Source: an uncultured Kordiimonas sp.
Lineage (GTDB): Bacteria; Pseudomonadota; Alphaproteobacteria; Sphingomonadales; Kordiimonadaceae
Direction of reading: 5' to 3'
Length of the DNA stretch: 64,000 bases
Assembly: GCA_947500295.1 (NCBI GenBank)
Contig: CANMRM010000005.1
Location: forward strand, 186,001 to 250,000
Made by a program: the position numbers and the translations under genes. Numbering within the stretch: the stretch's first letter is position 1; each line of letters begins with the position of its first letter. Shown one piece after another: positions 54,796 to 62,984 of this stretch. The notes beneath the pieces were generated by a model. That model searched no databases and was not told the origin of the DNA. It saw only the letters and a program-made list of their open reading frames with translations.

Positions 54796-55566
54796 CTAAG
54801 TCGAGAGAAAATCGACGGTGTCACCATGAAGGACCGCGGCCGTCAGTCGCCCGGTGGCGTATGCTGTTGTGTCTACGGCAATCCGGTTATCGAGCAACAG
54901 CGGGTTCTGCACACCCGTGTGGCCGTGCACCACGCGAAAGCCATGGTTGCGCCTGCTTTCGGTAAACTCGTGACGAATGAACGTCATGTCGCGCGGGTCC
55001 TGCGCATGCAGCGGCACACCCGGTTTGATGCCCGCATGCACAAACAGATAGTCGCCAGACTGGTGCGTGAGCGGCGTGTCCCGCAGGAACATGAAATGAG
55101 CGTCCGGCAGCAACTCCTGCAAGTCTCTGGATGCCTTGACAATATCCGGCTCGCCCGAGTCGGTTTCTGTGAGTGACACGCCGTAGCTCTTGAGCGTCGC
55201 AAGCCCGCCATACTGCAACCAGGATTCGTTGGTTAGCGGATCAAGCAGGAAATCCAGCATCATGTCCTCATGATTGCCCTTCAGGCACACCACGTCGGCC
55301 CAAGCCGGCTTTAATCCGATAAGCCGGTCCAGCACCTCTTTGGAGTGAAACCCCCGATCAACATAATCACCGAGGAACACAAGCGTGCAGCGCTCATAGG
55401 CCCAGCGTACCTGACGGTCCTCGTCAATCTTTTCAATCAATTGCCCCAGCAGGTCATCGCGGCCGTGAATGTCACCTACGGCATATACCAGTTCCCCGTC
55501 CGCAACGCTGAAGGCGGGCGCTTTGTCGGCTTTGCTGCGGGACAACAGGTTTTTGAGAAATCGCAT
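54796..55566 (-). CDS. PPP-family metallophosphatase
   Basis: A 256-residue phosphoprotein phosphatase or Ap4A-hydrolase-like enzyme. The metal-binding motifs are GDIHGR, GDYVDRG and GNHE, with HAG and HGHT further on. These supply two metal ions for phosphoester hydrolysis. Length matches serine/threonine phosphatases of the bacterial PPP group. It lies 189 bases upstream of the tyrosine kinase operon on the same strand, so an effect on that pathway is conceivable, but no sequence proves it. The ATG at 55566 is used. Confidence 0.9.
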   Translation of the reverse strand: MRFLKNLLSRSKADKAPAFSVADGELVYAVGDIHGRDDLLGQLIEKIDEDRQVRWAYERCTLVFLGDYVDRGFHSKEVLDRLIGLKPAWADVVCLKGNHEDMMLDFLLDPLTNESWLQYGGLATLKSYGVSLTETDSGEPDIVKASRDLQELLPDAHFMFLRDTPLTHQSGDYLFVHAGIKPGVPLHAQDPRDMTFIRHEFTESRRNHGFRVVHGHTGVQNPLLLDNRIAVDTTAYATGRLTAAVLHGDTVDFLST

Positions 55567-55660
55567 GACACTCTCTACTGGGCTCAAGAGGAAGGCTCTG
55601 GATCAGGGCACTGGTTCAGGGCGCAACACCGAGGTTTTGGGATGTGCCTACTTGAGCATA

Positions 55661-55693
55661 AAAAAAGGCGAAGGACCAGCCTTCACCTTTTTT
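55661..55693 (-). terminator. Terminator of the Pro/Ala-rich protein gene
   Basis: On the minus strand AAAAAAGGTGAAGG pairs with CCTTCGCCTTTTTT through one G-T pair, with the loop CTGG and a T run. It lies 48 bases downstream of the 55742 stop and would end that transcript. Confidence 0.75.
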
Positions 55694-55741
55694 GAAATTT
55701 CTTTTCGGCTTTCGCCTGAACTTTCGTGTCGATCGCCAGCC

Positions 55742-56458
55742 TTAAACCGGGCTGCCCACATCATCCACGGTAGGAGGTTCCACCACAACAATCGGGTTGA
55801 GCACCACGTTCGGGTTTTCCGGAATAACGATTACCGGCGGCTCTGGCGGAGAAGGTGGCGCGACGATGTTGACAGGTGTTGGTGCAGGTGTTGTGTCACC
55901 TGTGTCCGGTGTTGTTGTTGTATCATCAGTTGCCGGAGCAGGAGCCGGAGCTGGAGCAGGTGCCGGAGCTGGTGTTTGTACCACGGGTGTTCCAGCGATA
56001 CCCCCTGCATTTACATAAGAGATTTGCACGTCCGCGTCTGCACTGGAAGCAACAGCGACCTCAACATTAGTAGCAGTGGTCATATCACCAGAATCCGCTG
56101 CCGTCGATGCCACAGAACTTGCCGCATTACCAACTGCGTTCTGAACCGTGTCGCTTGCGCCATCTGCAACAGCAACCGCCTGAATAACCAGCGCAGCCGC
56201 GCCACCGACATCCGTTGCCGCCACAGTTGTCGCCGCATTCGCAAGCGCTGTTGCCAGCCCATCGACGTTTCCAGCAGCCTGTTCGCGTGCAATGATCGCA
56301 CTCAATGCAGCCGGGTCATCCGCCGCAGCCACAAGCTCCGCCTCCAGCGCAGTTTGCTGAACAGCCTGCGCAGAAGCTGGCTCCATCATGTCTGTCGGCA
56401 CGAGGCCGGGTGCGCCAAGCACCACTCCAAAAGCTGCTGCCATAATTGCAATACGCAT
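55742..56458 (-). CDS. Secreted proline/alanine-rich hypothetical protein
   Basis: A 238-residue exported protein with no recognised family. The signal peptide is MRIAIMAAAFGVVLGAPGLV, with a possible cleavage near ASAQA. The central part (residues 45-130) is very rich in Ala, Val and Asp. A linker of Ala-Pro repeats (APAPAPAPAP, residues about 160-175) follows, then a Thr/Asp stretch and a Pro-rich end with PPEPPVIVIPENPNVVLNPIV in parts. Such low-complexity architecture suits an extracellular or periplasmic spacer. The ATG at 56458 follows GGAG. It is in the exopolysaccharide region, upstream of the phosphatase gene. Confidence 0.7.
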   Translation of the reverse strand: MRIAIMAAAFGVVLGAPGLVPTDMMEPASAQAVQQTALEAELVAAADDPAALSAIIAREQAAGNVDGLATALANAATTVAATDVGGAAALVIQAVAVADGASDTVQNAVGNAASSVASTAADSGDMTTATNVEVAVASSADADVQISYVNAGGIAGTPVVQTPAPAPAPAPAPAPATDDTTTTPDTGDTTPAPTPVNIVAPPSPPEPPVIVIPENPNVVLNPIVVVEPPTVDDVGSPV

Positions 56459-56768
56459 AATAAATGCTCCAATTCCAAGCACCCGAATAACACGGGCATA
56501 AAAATCTGTTTTCAATTTCTCACAAGTCTTTGCCCAAGTCAAAGCCTTCAATACAATTTTGCGAAGATTGTGGCATTTATACACCGAATCCCCGATTTTC
56601 TGATAAATCCATATGGATCAGGTGCTTGGATTTGGCACAGGGTGCGTCAAATCAGGACAGATATGCTGGTGCGCGGCCTGCGAATCGGCATTGCCGATTA
56701 CCTAACGATTGGATAGGGTGCCGTCACACTTTTGGGGTCAGTCGCAACTCTTGCAGGAGTATGCATCG

Positions 56769-56819
56769 ATGAAAGTTTTGGTTACATGAAGGTTCTCGTC
56801 CCATGAAAATTCTCGTGAC
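56769..56819 (+). repeat. Three tandem 17-base copies of the epimerase start
   Basis: The pattern ATGAA(A/G)(G/A)TT(T/C)T(G/C)G starts at 56769, 56786 and 56803, exactly 17 bases apart. The third copy is the true start of the epimerase gene. Copies one and two would encode six-residue peptides MKVLVT and MKVLVP, each ending in TGA that overlaps the next ATG. The AGGAG ribosome binding site (56755-56759) precedes copy one. It lies in the 344-base gap (56459-56802) between the divergent Pro/Ala-rich protein gene and the epimerase gene; I see no other gene there. Confidence 0.8.
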
Positions 56820-57864
56820 AGGCGCCGCCGGGTTTATCGGCAGCCATATCAGCCAATTCCTGCTGGCGCGCGGCGATGAGGTTGTGGGCATCGACAACCT
56901 TAATGACTATTACGCTGTGTCCCTCAAGGAAGCACGGCTTGCCGCAACACAAGGTTTTGCTGGCGGCAATGGCCCCTGCTTCTTCCCGGATCTTGCCGGC
57001 ACAAATGCCAGCACTGGCAACTTTCGCTTCATCAAGATGGATGTGGCTGACAGGGACGCGGTCGCTGACCTGTTTGCCAGCGAAAAGTTTGACGGTGTTG
57101 TGCATATGGCAGCGCAGGCAGGCGTGCGCCACAGCCTTGATGCGCCCTTTGACTATGTCGACAGCAACGTCACAGGCTTCCTCACAATCCTTGAAGGCTG
57201 CCGCCACAACAAGGTCGGGCATCTGGTGTATGCCTCCACAAGTTCCGTGTACGGCGCCAATACCAACATGCCGTTTTCCGTGCATAACCCCGCCGACCAT
57301 CAGGTGGCGCTCTATGGTGCCACCAAGCGCGCCAACGAGTTGATGGCGCACAGCTACAGTCATTTGTTTGGCGTGCCGACCACCGGCCTGCGGTTCTTCA
57401 CGGTTTATGGCCCCTGGGGCCGACCTGATATGGCGCTCTTTTTGTTTACGCGCGCCATTCTGGCGGGTGAGCCGATCAATGTCTTCAACAACGGCCACCA
57501 CATCCGGGACTTCACCTTCGTCGAAGACATTGCGCGCGGCGTGGTTGCGGTGCTCGACAACCCCGCAGAAACGAATGAGGCCTGGGACAGCAGTGCGCCG
57601 GCGAGCGCCAGTTCAAAAGCGCCGTGGCGCATCCACAATATCGGCAACGGACAACCGGTTGAGCTGTTGCGCTACATTGAAGTACTGGAAGACTGCCTGG
57701 GCAAAAAAGCCATCATGCAGATGAAGCCCTTGCAGCCCGGCGATGTGCCCGACACGTCTGCGAGCGTTGAAACACTGTTTGACGCCACGGGCTACAAGCC
57801 ACAAACAACCGTTGAAGAGGGCATTCGCCGGTTCGTAGACTGGTACCGTGCCTTTTACCGGTAA
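56803..57864 (+). CDS. NAD-dependent epimerase, UDP-glucuronate 4-epimerase type
   Basis: A 353-residue extended SDR enzyme. The NAD motif is VTGAAGFIGSHI, with GIDNLNDYYAVSLKEARL, VVHMAAQAGVRHSL, the YGATK catalytic pair, and RFFTVYGPWGRPDMALFLFTRAIL (in parts). These features are typical of UDP-glucuronate 4-epimerases, which make UDP-galacturonate for capsule, LPS or exopolysaccharide. There is an insert of some twenty residues after the second strand (AATQGFAGGNGPCFFPDLAG). The start is the third of three repeated ATGs. The substrate is inferred from family. Confidence 0.9.
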   Translation: MKILVTGAAGFIGSHISQFLLARGDEVVGIDNLNDYYAVSLKEARLAATQGFAGGNGPCFFPDLAGTNASTGNFRFIKMDVADRDAVADLFASEKFDGVVHMAAQAGVRHSLDAPFDYVDSNVTGFLTILEGCRHNKVGHLVYASTSSVYGANTNMPFSVHNPADHQVALYGATKRANELMAHSYSHLFGVPTTGLRFFTVYGPWGRPDMALFLFTRAILAGEPINVFNNGHHIRDFTFVEDIARGVVAVLDNPAETNEAWDSSAPASASSKAPWRIHNIGNGQPVELLRYIEVLEDCLGKKAIMQMKPLQPGDVPDTSASVETLFDATGYKPQTTVEEGIRRFVDWYRAFYR

Positions 57865-58076
57865 AAGCCTTAGTATCATTGGTGGTGTTTCGCCGCAGGT
57901 ATTGCGGCGTCCGCACAATGCCGCAATAGGTTTGTCCCTGCTTGGTGCAGCTGTTTGGTGAAAACCGGATGAAATTTGAACCAAATGCCCCATCTTAACG
58001 AACAAGTCTGTGAAACGCCGACCTCCGGGCCGGTGTTCACAGCCGTTGCACGCACTCTCTAAAGAAAGACTCGTTT

Positions 58077-59240
58077 ATGAACCGAGCACTCAAAGCCATC
58101 CATGTTTCCCGCAAAAGCGAAACCGTCAGCGGATACCTTCAGATCCTGTTTGTTGTGCTGGTGGTGGGCGGCACCATCGGCCTGACGGCTCTTTTGAAGA
58201 TCACAGCAGACAGCGGCCCTGCCCTTTCCCCGACGCCCGAGCAAGTGGTTGTGGATGTGACAATACCAACACCCGGCACGCATACAGCGGTGCGCTCGCT
58301 CACGGGGCAGGTGGAGGCGCGCGCCAATGTCGCGATCAGCCCCGAGGTAACAGGGCGTGTGGTAGCCATGCATGAAAACCTTGTGCCGGGCGGTGTGATC
58401 CGCGCCGGTGAAACACTGTTTTCACTTGACCCGACCGATTATGACATTGCGCTGGAGCGCAGCCGCGCCGATGTGGCAGCAGCCGACGCCGACCTGGAGC
58501 AGGCGCGCGCCGACGCGGACAATTTCATTAAGGACTGGCAGCGTGTTTACCCGGACCGCCCGGCCCCTGCGCTCGTGGCCAAGGAGCCGCAAATCAGGGC
58601 AATTGAAGCCCGGCTTGCAGCAGCCCGGGCCAACGTGCGGCAGGCGGAAGTGAACCTCGCCCGTACAAAAGTTATCGCCAAAAGCAATATCCGCATCATT
58701 GAAAGCACAATCGAGCAGGCGTTGCTTGTAGGGCCACAGGGCCAGTATGGCAGCTATTATGTTGTTGATGCCTTGCGCATTCGTGCCAGTGCCGAGACCT
58801 CGATCATCGAGCGGCTGGGACTGGCCACAGGCACACATGCCAGTGTGCGCATTGATGGCTACGACACAGCCCTGCCCGCGCAGATCACCAGCATCGGCGG
58901 CGCACTCGATGAGCGCACGCGCCTGCGCCCGATTATCCTTTCCGTGCCCGACGTTGACGGCCTGACCCCCGGCGTTTTTGTCACGGTTGACGTGAGCGGC
59001 GCGCCGGAGACCGGTGTCTACCGGCTGCCTGCCGCCGCGATGGCAACCCGCACCAGCGTGTGGCGTGTTGCCGGCGACCGGCTGGAAAACCAGCCAGTTG
59101 ATATCGTGGATACCCGGGACGATTTCGTTGTCGTTAAAAGCTTTGACGTGAAAGACGGCATTGTGGTCTCGCAGGTGCCGACAAGTTTTGTCGATCGTCC
59201 GGCCAAAATTCGCAACACCCTCGAAGGGGTAACAGAATGA
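58077..59240 (+). CDS. RND efflux periplasmic adaptor
   Basis: A 387-residue membrane fusion protein with an N-terminal anchor (ILFVVLVVGGTIGLTALL). The lipoyl half is RANVAISPEVTGRVVAMHENLV, followed by a coiled-coil hairpin with VRQAEVNLARTKVIA. The expected second lipoyl half (IRAPFDG-type) is not clear: the sequence goes from KVIAKSNIRI to IESTIEQALLVGP. Beta-barrel and membrane-proximal domains follow (TGTHASVRIDGYD, TPGVFVTVDVSG). It overlaps the RND pump gene as ATGA, so they form one unit. The 212-base gap before it holds a GCCGCA/TGCGGC hairpin and no gene. Confidence 0.87.
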   Translation: MNRALKAIHVSRKSETVSGYLQILFVVLVVGGTIGLTALLKITADSGPALSPTPEQVVVDVTIPTPGTHTAVRSLTGQVEARANVAISPEVTGRVVAMHENLVPGGVIRAGETLFSLDPTDYDIALERSRADVAAADADLEQARADADNFIKDWQRVYPDRPAPALVAKEPQIRAIEARLAAARANVRQAEVNLARTKVIAKSNIRIIESTIEQALLVGPQGQYGSYYVVDALRIRASAETSIIERLGLATGTHASVRIDGYDTALPAQITSIGGALDERTRLRPIILSVPDVDGLTPGVFVTVDVSGAPETGVYRLPAAAMATRTSVWRVAGDRLENQPVDIVDTRDDFVVVKSFDVKDGIVVSQVPTSFVDRPAKIRNTLEGVTE

Positions 59241-62200
59241 GCGAGCCGGCAGCCGACACCGTGCCCGAGGCGACTGAAGACCCCGGTAAAATCCCGGAGA
59301 ATGCATCGGGCGTGATGGGACTGGTGGCCCAGTTCCTCAATAATTCGGTGATGACCAATCTGTTGATGGTGCTGTTTATTTTTGGTGGCCTGATGACGGC
59401 TGTCACCATGCGGTCTGAGGTGTTTCCGGTGGTCGACACCGGCACCATTACAGTACAGGTGGCCTATCCCGGCGCGACCCCGCTGGAGGTGGAGGACAGT
59501 GTCAGCCGCCGCATCGAGGAAAGCGTGCTCGGCATCAACGGTGTGGACAGGGTGCGCTCCACCGCGTTTGAAAACCGCGCTGTGGTCACCGTAGAGCTTG
59601 AAGACTTTGTCGACCCCTACCGGGTGAAGGATGAAGTACAGGCGGCGGTGGATGGCCTGACTGATTTTCCGCCCGGCAACGCCGAACAGCCGATTGTTGC
59701 GGTGAGCGAACCATTGTCCAACGTGGTGACGCTGGTGCTCACGGGACAGGTGGGCGAAGACGAGCTGCGGCGAGCGAGCGAAACACTGGAGCGTGATCTG
59801 CTGGCGCTTGATAGCGTGACGGCGATTACCATGCGCGGCGCGCGCACCCGCGAGATCGCGATTGAAGTGAGCGAAGATACGCTCAGGCGCTATAACCTTT
59901 CCTTCAATGAAGTCTCGGACGCCGTGCGGCGCTCCTCGCTGGAGCTTTCTGCCGGCACCATCAAGTCAACCGGTGGCCAGATACTTTTGCGCACGGATGC
60001 CCGTGCCCGCATCGGTGACGAATTTCGCGATATTGTGGTGCGCGCGAACGGCAATGGCCAGACCGTTTACCTCAAGGACATAGCCACCATCATCGACGGC
60101 TTTGTCGATGAAGAACTCAGGAACGAATATAACGGTGAGCAGGCGATCCTGCTGGATGTTCTCAGGAACGAAAGCGCCGATATCCTGAAGGTGAAAGCAA
60201 CGGTAATGGCCTTTCTGGGAGAAGCTGCGCTGCCTGAGGGCATCGGCGTTTCGCTGTTCCGTGACCAGACCCAAATTCTCGCTGACCGGATCAGCCTCCT
60301 GACCGGCAACGCGCTGCTTGGCTTTGCGCTTGTGTTTCTGATGCTGGTGCTGACGCTGGATCTCAAGCTCGCCTTCTGGGTTGCCATGGGCATCCCGATC
60401 AGTTTTCTGGGTGGTTTTCTCTTCTTTGGCTCCGCGGACGTCTCACTGAACATGGTGACCCTGTTTGCCCTGATTGTCGTGATCGGCATCGTAGTTGATG
60501 ATGCCATCGTTGTCGGCGAAAACATCTATTCAGAGCAACAGGCCGGTTTCAAAGGCAAGCGTGCCGCATTTGAAGGGGTGCGCAACATTTATGGCCCGGT
60601 GCTGGTGGGCGTGCTGACGACCATGGTAGCATTTGCGCCGTTACTGTTTCAGACAGGCACATTTGCCAAAATCACCCGTCCGATCCCGATTGCGGTGATC
60701 GCCATCCTTGCTGTTTCGTTGATTGAAGCCTTCCTGATTTTGCCGCAGCACCTCAGCAACGAAAAGCGATGGTCGAAAGGCCTATTGCGGAAAATCCAGG
60801 TAAAGATTTCGCGCGGGTTCGACAGTTTCGCGACACATTCCGTGCAAAAACTGACGGTTTTAAGCGGCAAGTTCCGCTATGTGACGCTGGCGATAGCGGT
60901 TGGCATCATCATGGTTTCCTCGTCGCTGGTGAGCAACAACCATGTGCGTGTTGTCTTTTTCCCGAACATCGAAGGCTCGGAGATATCATCCCGCCTCGCG
61001 CTGCCCGAAGGCGCACCCTATGAAGCAACCGAGCAGGCGATCGAGCAGATGATCGCTGCACTCCGGACTGTGGAAGCGGACATCAAGGCCGAGAGCGGCG
61101 AAGACGTTATCAAGGCGTTGGCGATCACAATCGGCGGCACCTATTCAACCGTGCAGGGGCCGGGCGACAGCGCGTCCAGCAGCACAGCAAGCCACGTTGG
61201 CCAGATCACTGTGGAGCTCGCGGACACAGACGAACGCTCTTATTCAGCGGCTGAAATCCAGCGGCGCTGGGAAAATCAAACCGGCAATGTACCGGGTGCG
61301 GAAACCCTGAGCTTCAACTCAACGCTAGGTCCGCAGCAGGCCGACCTCGGGTTTGAGCTGACCCACTCTGATGAGGGCCAGTTGTTTGCCGCAACGGGCA
61401 AATTGACCGACATGCTGTCGTCCATCGACGGCGTTGGGCAAATCGATTCGAGCCTCGACCTCGGCAAGCGCCAGTATGAGTTTGAGATGAAAGAAACCGG
61501 TATTGCCGCCGGCCTTCAACCCGGTGATTTGGCCCGCCAGCTCAGGCAGGCCTACTTCGGGGAAGAGGTGCAGCGCATCCAGCGGGGCCGGGAAGAGATC
61601 AAGGTCTTTGTGCGCTACCCTGTGGATGCGCGTCGGGCGCTCTCGGCGCTTGACGAACTGAGGATCCGGCTGCCGGACGGCAGCGGCGTACCGCTTGCGG
61701 TGGTTGCCTCCATCAAGGAAGGCCGCAGCCCAACCTCTATCGAGCGCGTCAACGGGCGACGGGTTTTGACCGTAACCGCCAACGTGGATGAGAGCATCAC
61801 CACACCCAATACCGTGAACGCGATTGTCGAAGAGCAGTTTATGCCGGGATTGTTGGAAGAATTCCCCGGGCTTCGCTGGCAGCCCGAAGGCCAGTCCCGA
61901 GAGCAGGCAGAGGACTTTGCATCTCTCTTGCGCGGATTTGTGCTGGCGCTTGTGGTGATCTATGCGCTTGTGGCTACCCAGCTAAAAAGCTACATCCAGC
62001 CGGTTGTGATCCTGTTTTCGATCCCACTGGGTATTTCGGGTGCCATCTTCGGTCATATGCTTCTGGGGTTTGACCTGTCGTTTGTCTCAATGTTTGGTGT
62101 CGTTGCGCTTTCAGGGGTGGTGGTGAACTCATCTGTCGTGCTTGTCGACCGGTTCAACATCGAGTATAGCGCGCCCGGTGTGTCCGCCATGGATGCCGTG

Positions 62201-62503
62201 GTGAAGGCAACCATCCGCCGGTTCAGGCCCATAACGCTGACCACTATCACGACGGCGCTCGGGCTTTTGCCCATTATGTCGGAAACCAGTCCTCAGGCGC
62301 AGTTCCTGATTCCGATGGCCGTCAGCCTTGCCACTGGTCTGGTGTTTTCGAGCCTGATGATGATGTTTGTGCTACCGGCGCTGGTGCTGGTTGTGGAAGA
62401 CCTTCGAAACCTGGTGCCCGGCCACGAGCATGAAGCGCTGGAGGATGAAGAAACACCTGATGAGCCTAAACAATCGGAACTGACGCTGAAGGCGGGGGAA
62501 TAG
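59237..62503 (+). CDS. RND superfamily efflux pump (AcrB/MexF-like)
   Basis: A 1088-residue inner-membrane pump with twelve membrane segments and two large periplasmic loops. Early segments are FLNNSVMTNLLMVLFIFGGLM and DTGTITVQVAYPGATPLEVEDSVSRRIE in parts. The proton-relay aspartates are in GIVVDDAIVVGENIYSE, and the second half repeats the layout with FGVVALSGVVVNSSVVLVDRFN. It uses the proton gradient to export hydrophobic compounds with the adaptor. The outer-membrane channel is not encoded here. Its stop lies 13 bases from the convergent alkyltransferase-like gene. Confidence 0.94.
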   Translation: MSEPAADTVPEATEDPGKIPENASGVMGLVAQFLNNSVMTNLLMVLFIFGGLMTAVTMRSEVFPVVDTGTITVQVAYPGATPLEVEDSVSRRIEESVLGINGVDRVRSTAFENRAVVTVELEDFVDPYRVKDEVQAAVDGLTDFPPGNAEQPIVAVSEPLSNVVTLVLTGQVGEDELRRASETLERDLLALDSVTAITMRGARTREIAIEVSEDTLRRYNLSFNEVSDAVRRSSLELSAGTIKSTGGQILLRTDARARIGDEFRDIVVRANGNGQTVYLKDIATIIDGFVDEELRNEYNGEQAILLDVLRNESADILKVKATVMAFLGEAALPEGIGVSLFRDQTQILADRISLLTGNALLGFALVFLMLVLTLDLKLAFWVAMGIPISFLGGFLFFGSADVSLNMVTLFALIVVIGIVVDDAIVVGENIYSEQQAGFKGKRAAFEGVRNIYGPVLVGVLTTMVAFAPLLFQTGTFAKITRPIPIAVIAILAVSLIEAFLILPQHLSNEKRWSKGLLRKIQVKISRGFDSFATHSVQKLTVLSGKFRYVTLAIAVGIIMVSSSLVSNNHVRVVFFPNIEGSEISSRLALPEGAPYEATEQAIEQMIAALRTVEADIKAESGEDVIKALAITIGGTYSTVQGPGDSASSSTASHVGQITVELADTDERSYSAAEIQRRWENQTGNVPGAETLSFNSTLGPQQADLGFELTHSDEGQLFAATGKLTDMLSSIDGVGQIDSSLDLGKRQYEFEMKETGIAAGLQPGDLARQLRQAYFGEEVQRIQRGREEIKVFVRYPVDARRALSALDELRIRLPDGSGVPLAVVASIKEGRSPTSIERVNGRRVLTVTANVDESITTPNTVNAIVEEQFMPGLLEEFPGLRWQPEGQSREQAEDFASLLRGFVLALVVIYALVATQLKSYIQPVVILFSIPLGISGAIFGHMLLGFDLSFVSMFGVVALSGVVVNSSVVLVDRFNIEYSAPGVSAMDAVVKATIRRFRPITLTTITTALGLLPIMSETSPQAQFLIPMAVSLATGLVFSSLMMMFVLPALVLVVEDLRNLVPGHEHEALEDEETPDEPKQSELTLKAGE

Positions 62504-62516
62504 CTCGAACACCGCC

Positions 62517-62900
62517 CTATTTACCGGGCCAGCCCGCCTGGATGGTCAGATAGTCAATCGGGTCAAAACCGTTGCGCTCCAGCCAGCTATCGCTTGGGCC
62601 ATGCCACCTGTGTTCCTTCCAGTTCACGCGCCCGGACTTTGAAAATGCGACACCTTCCTCTTTCAGGCGGGACATTTGGCGCACCGCTCCTTCACGGTCG
62701 CTGACTTTCCCCTGCGAGTTGATCACCCGTTGCCAGGGAATACCCTTTCCAGCAGGTGTTGCCGCCATGGCAAAACCAACAATGCGCGCCGTTGCACCCG
62801 GGATCAGGCTGGCAACCATGCCGTAGCTTGCAACCTGCCCCGGCGGAATTTCCCTGACGAGTTCATAAATCGCTGGAAAGCTTTTGTATTGGCGTGTCAT
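62517..62900 (-). CDS. Alkyltransferase-like (ATL) DNA repair protein
   Basis: A 127-residue member of the MGMT DNA-binding domain family. The helix-turn-helix region YELVREIPPGQVASYGMVASL is intact. The active-site motif PCHRV of true methyltransferases is PWQRV here (Trp56), so alkyl transfer is impossible, as in ATL proteins that flag O6-alkylguanine for nucleotide excision repair. The longer C-terminal region after the motif (GVAFSKSGRVNWKEHRW) matches the ATL-like group. The ATG at 62900 is used because the longer frame adds a serine-rich tail without conservation. Confidence 0.87.
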   Translation of the reverse strand: MTRQYKSFPAIYELVREIPPGQVASYGMVASLIPGATARIVGFAMAATPAGKGIPWQRVINSQGKVSDREGAVRQMSRLKEEGVAFSKSGRVNWKEHRWHGPSDSWLERNGFDPIDYLTIQAGWPGK

Positions 62901-62923
62901 GGCGTCGCTTGTGCCAGACGAGG

Positions 62924-62954
62924 AAGGCAAAAGGCAAGACCTGCCTTTTGCCTT
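62924..62954 (-). terminator. Inverted repeat between ATL and PAS chemoreceptor genes
   Basis: AAGGCAAAAGGCA and its complement TGCCTTTTGCCTT form a 13-base stem with a five-base loop. It lies downstream of the PAS-MCP stop (62985) and could act as its terminator, though the T run is weak. Confidence 0.55.
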
Positions 62955-62984
62955 TATGCTCACACTTGGGTGAACGGCTTCATG

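Noticed and set aside
55469-56716. 415-codon plus-strand open frame opposite the phosphatase and Pro/Ala-rich genes
   Set aside because: Its product is a cysteine/arginine/serine-rich low-complexity string, the reverse reading of Ala/Pro/Val codons, and it covers a terminator.
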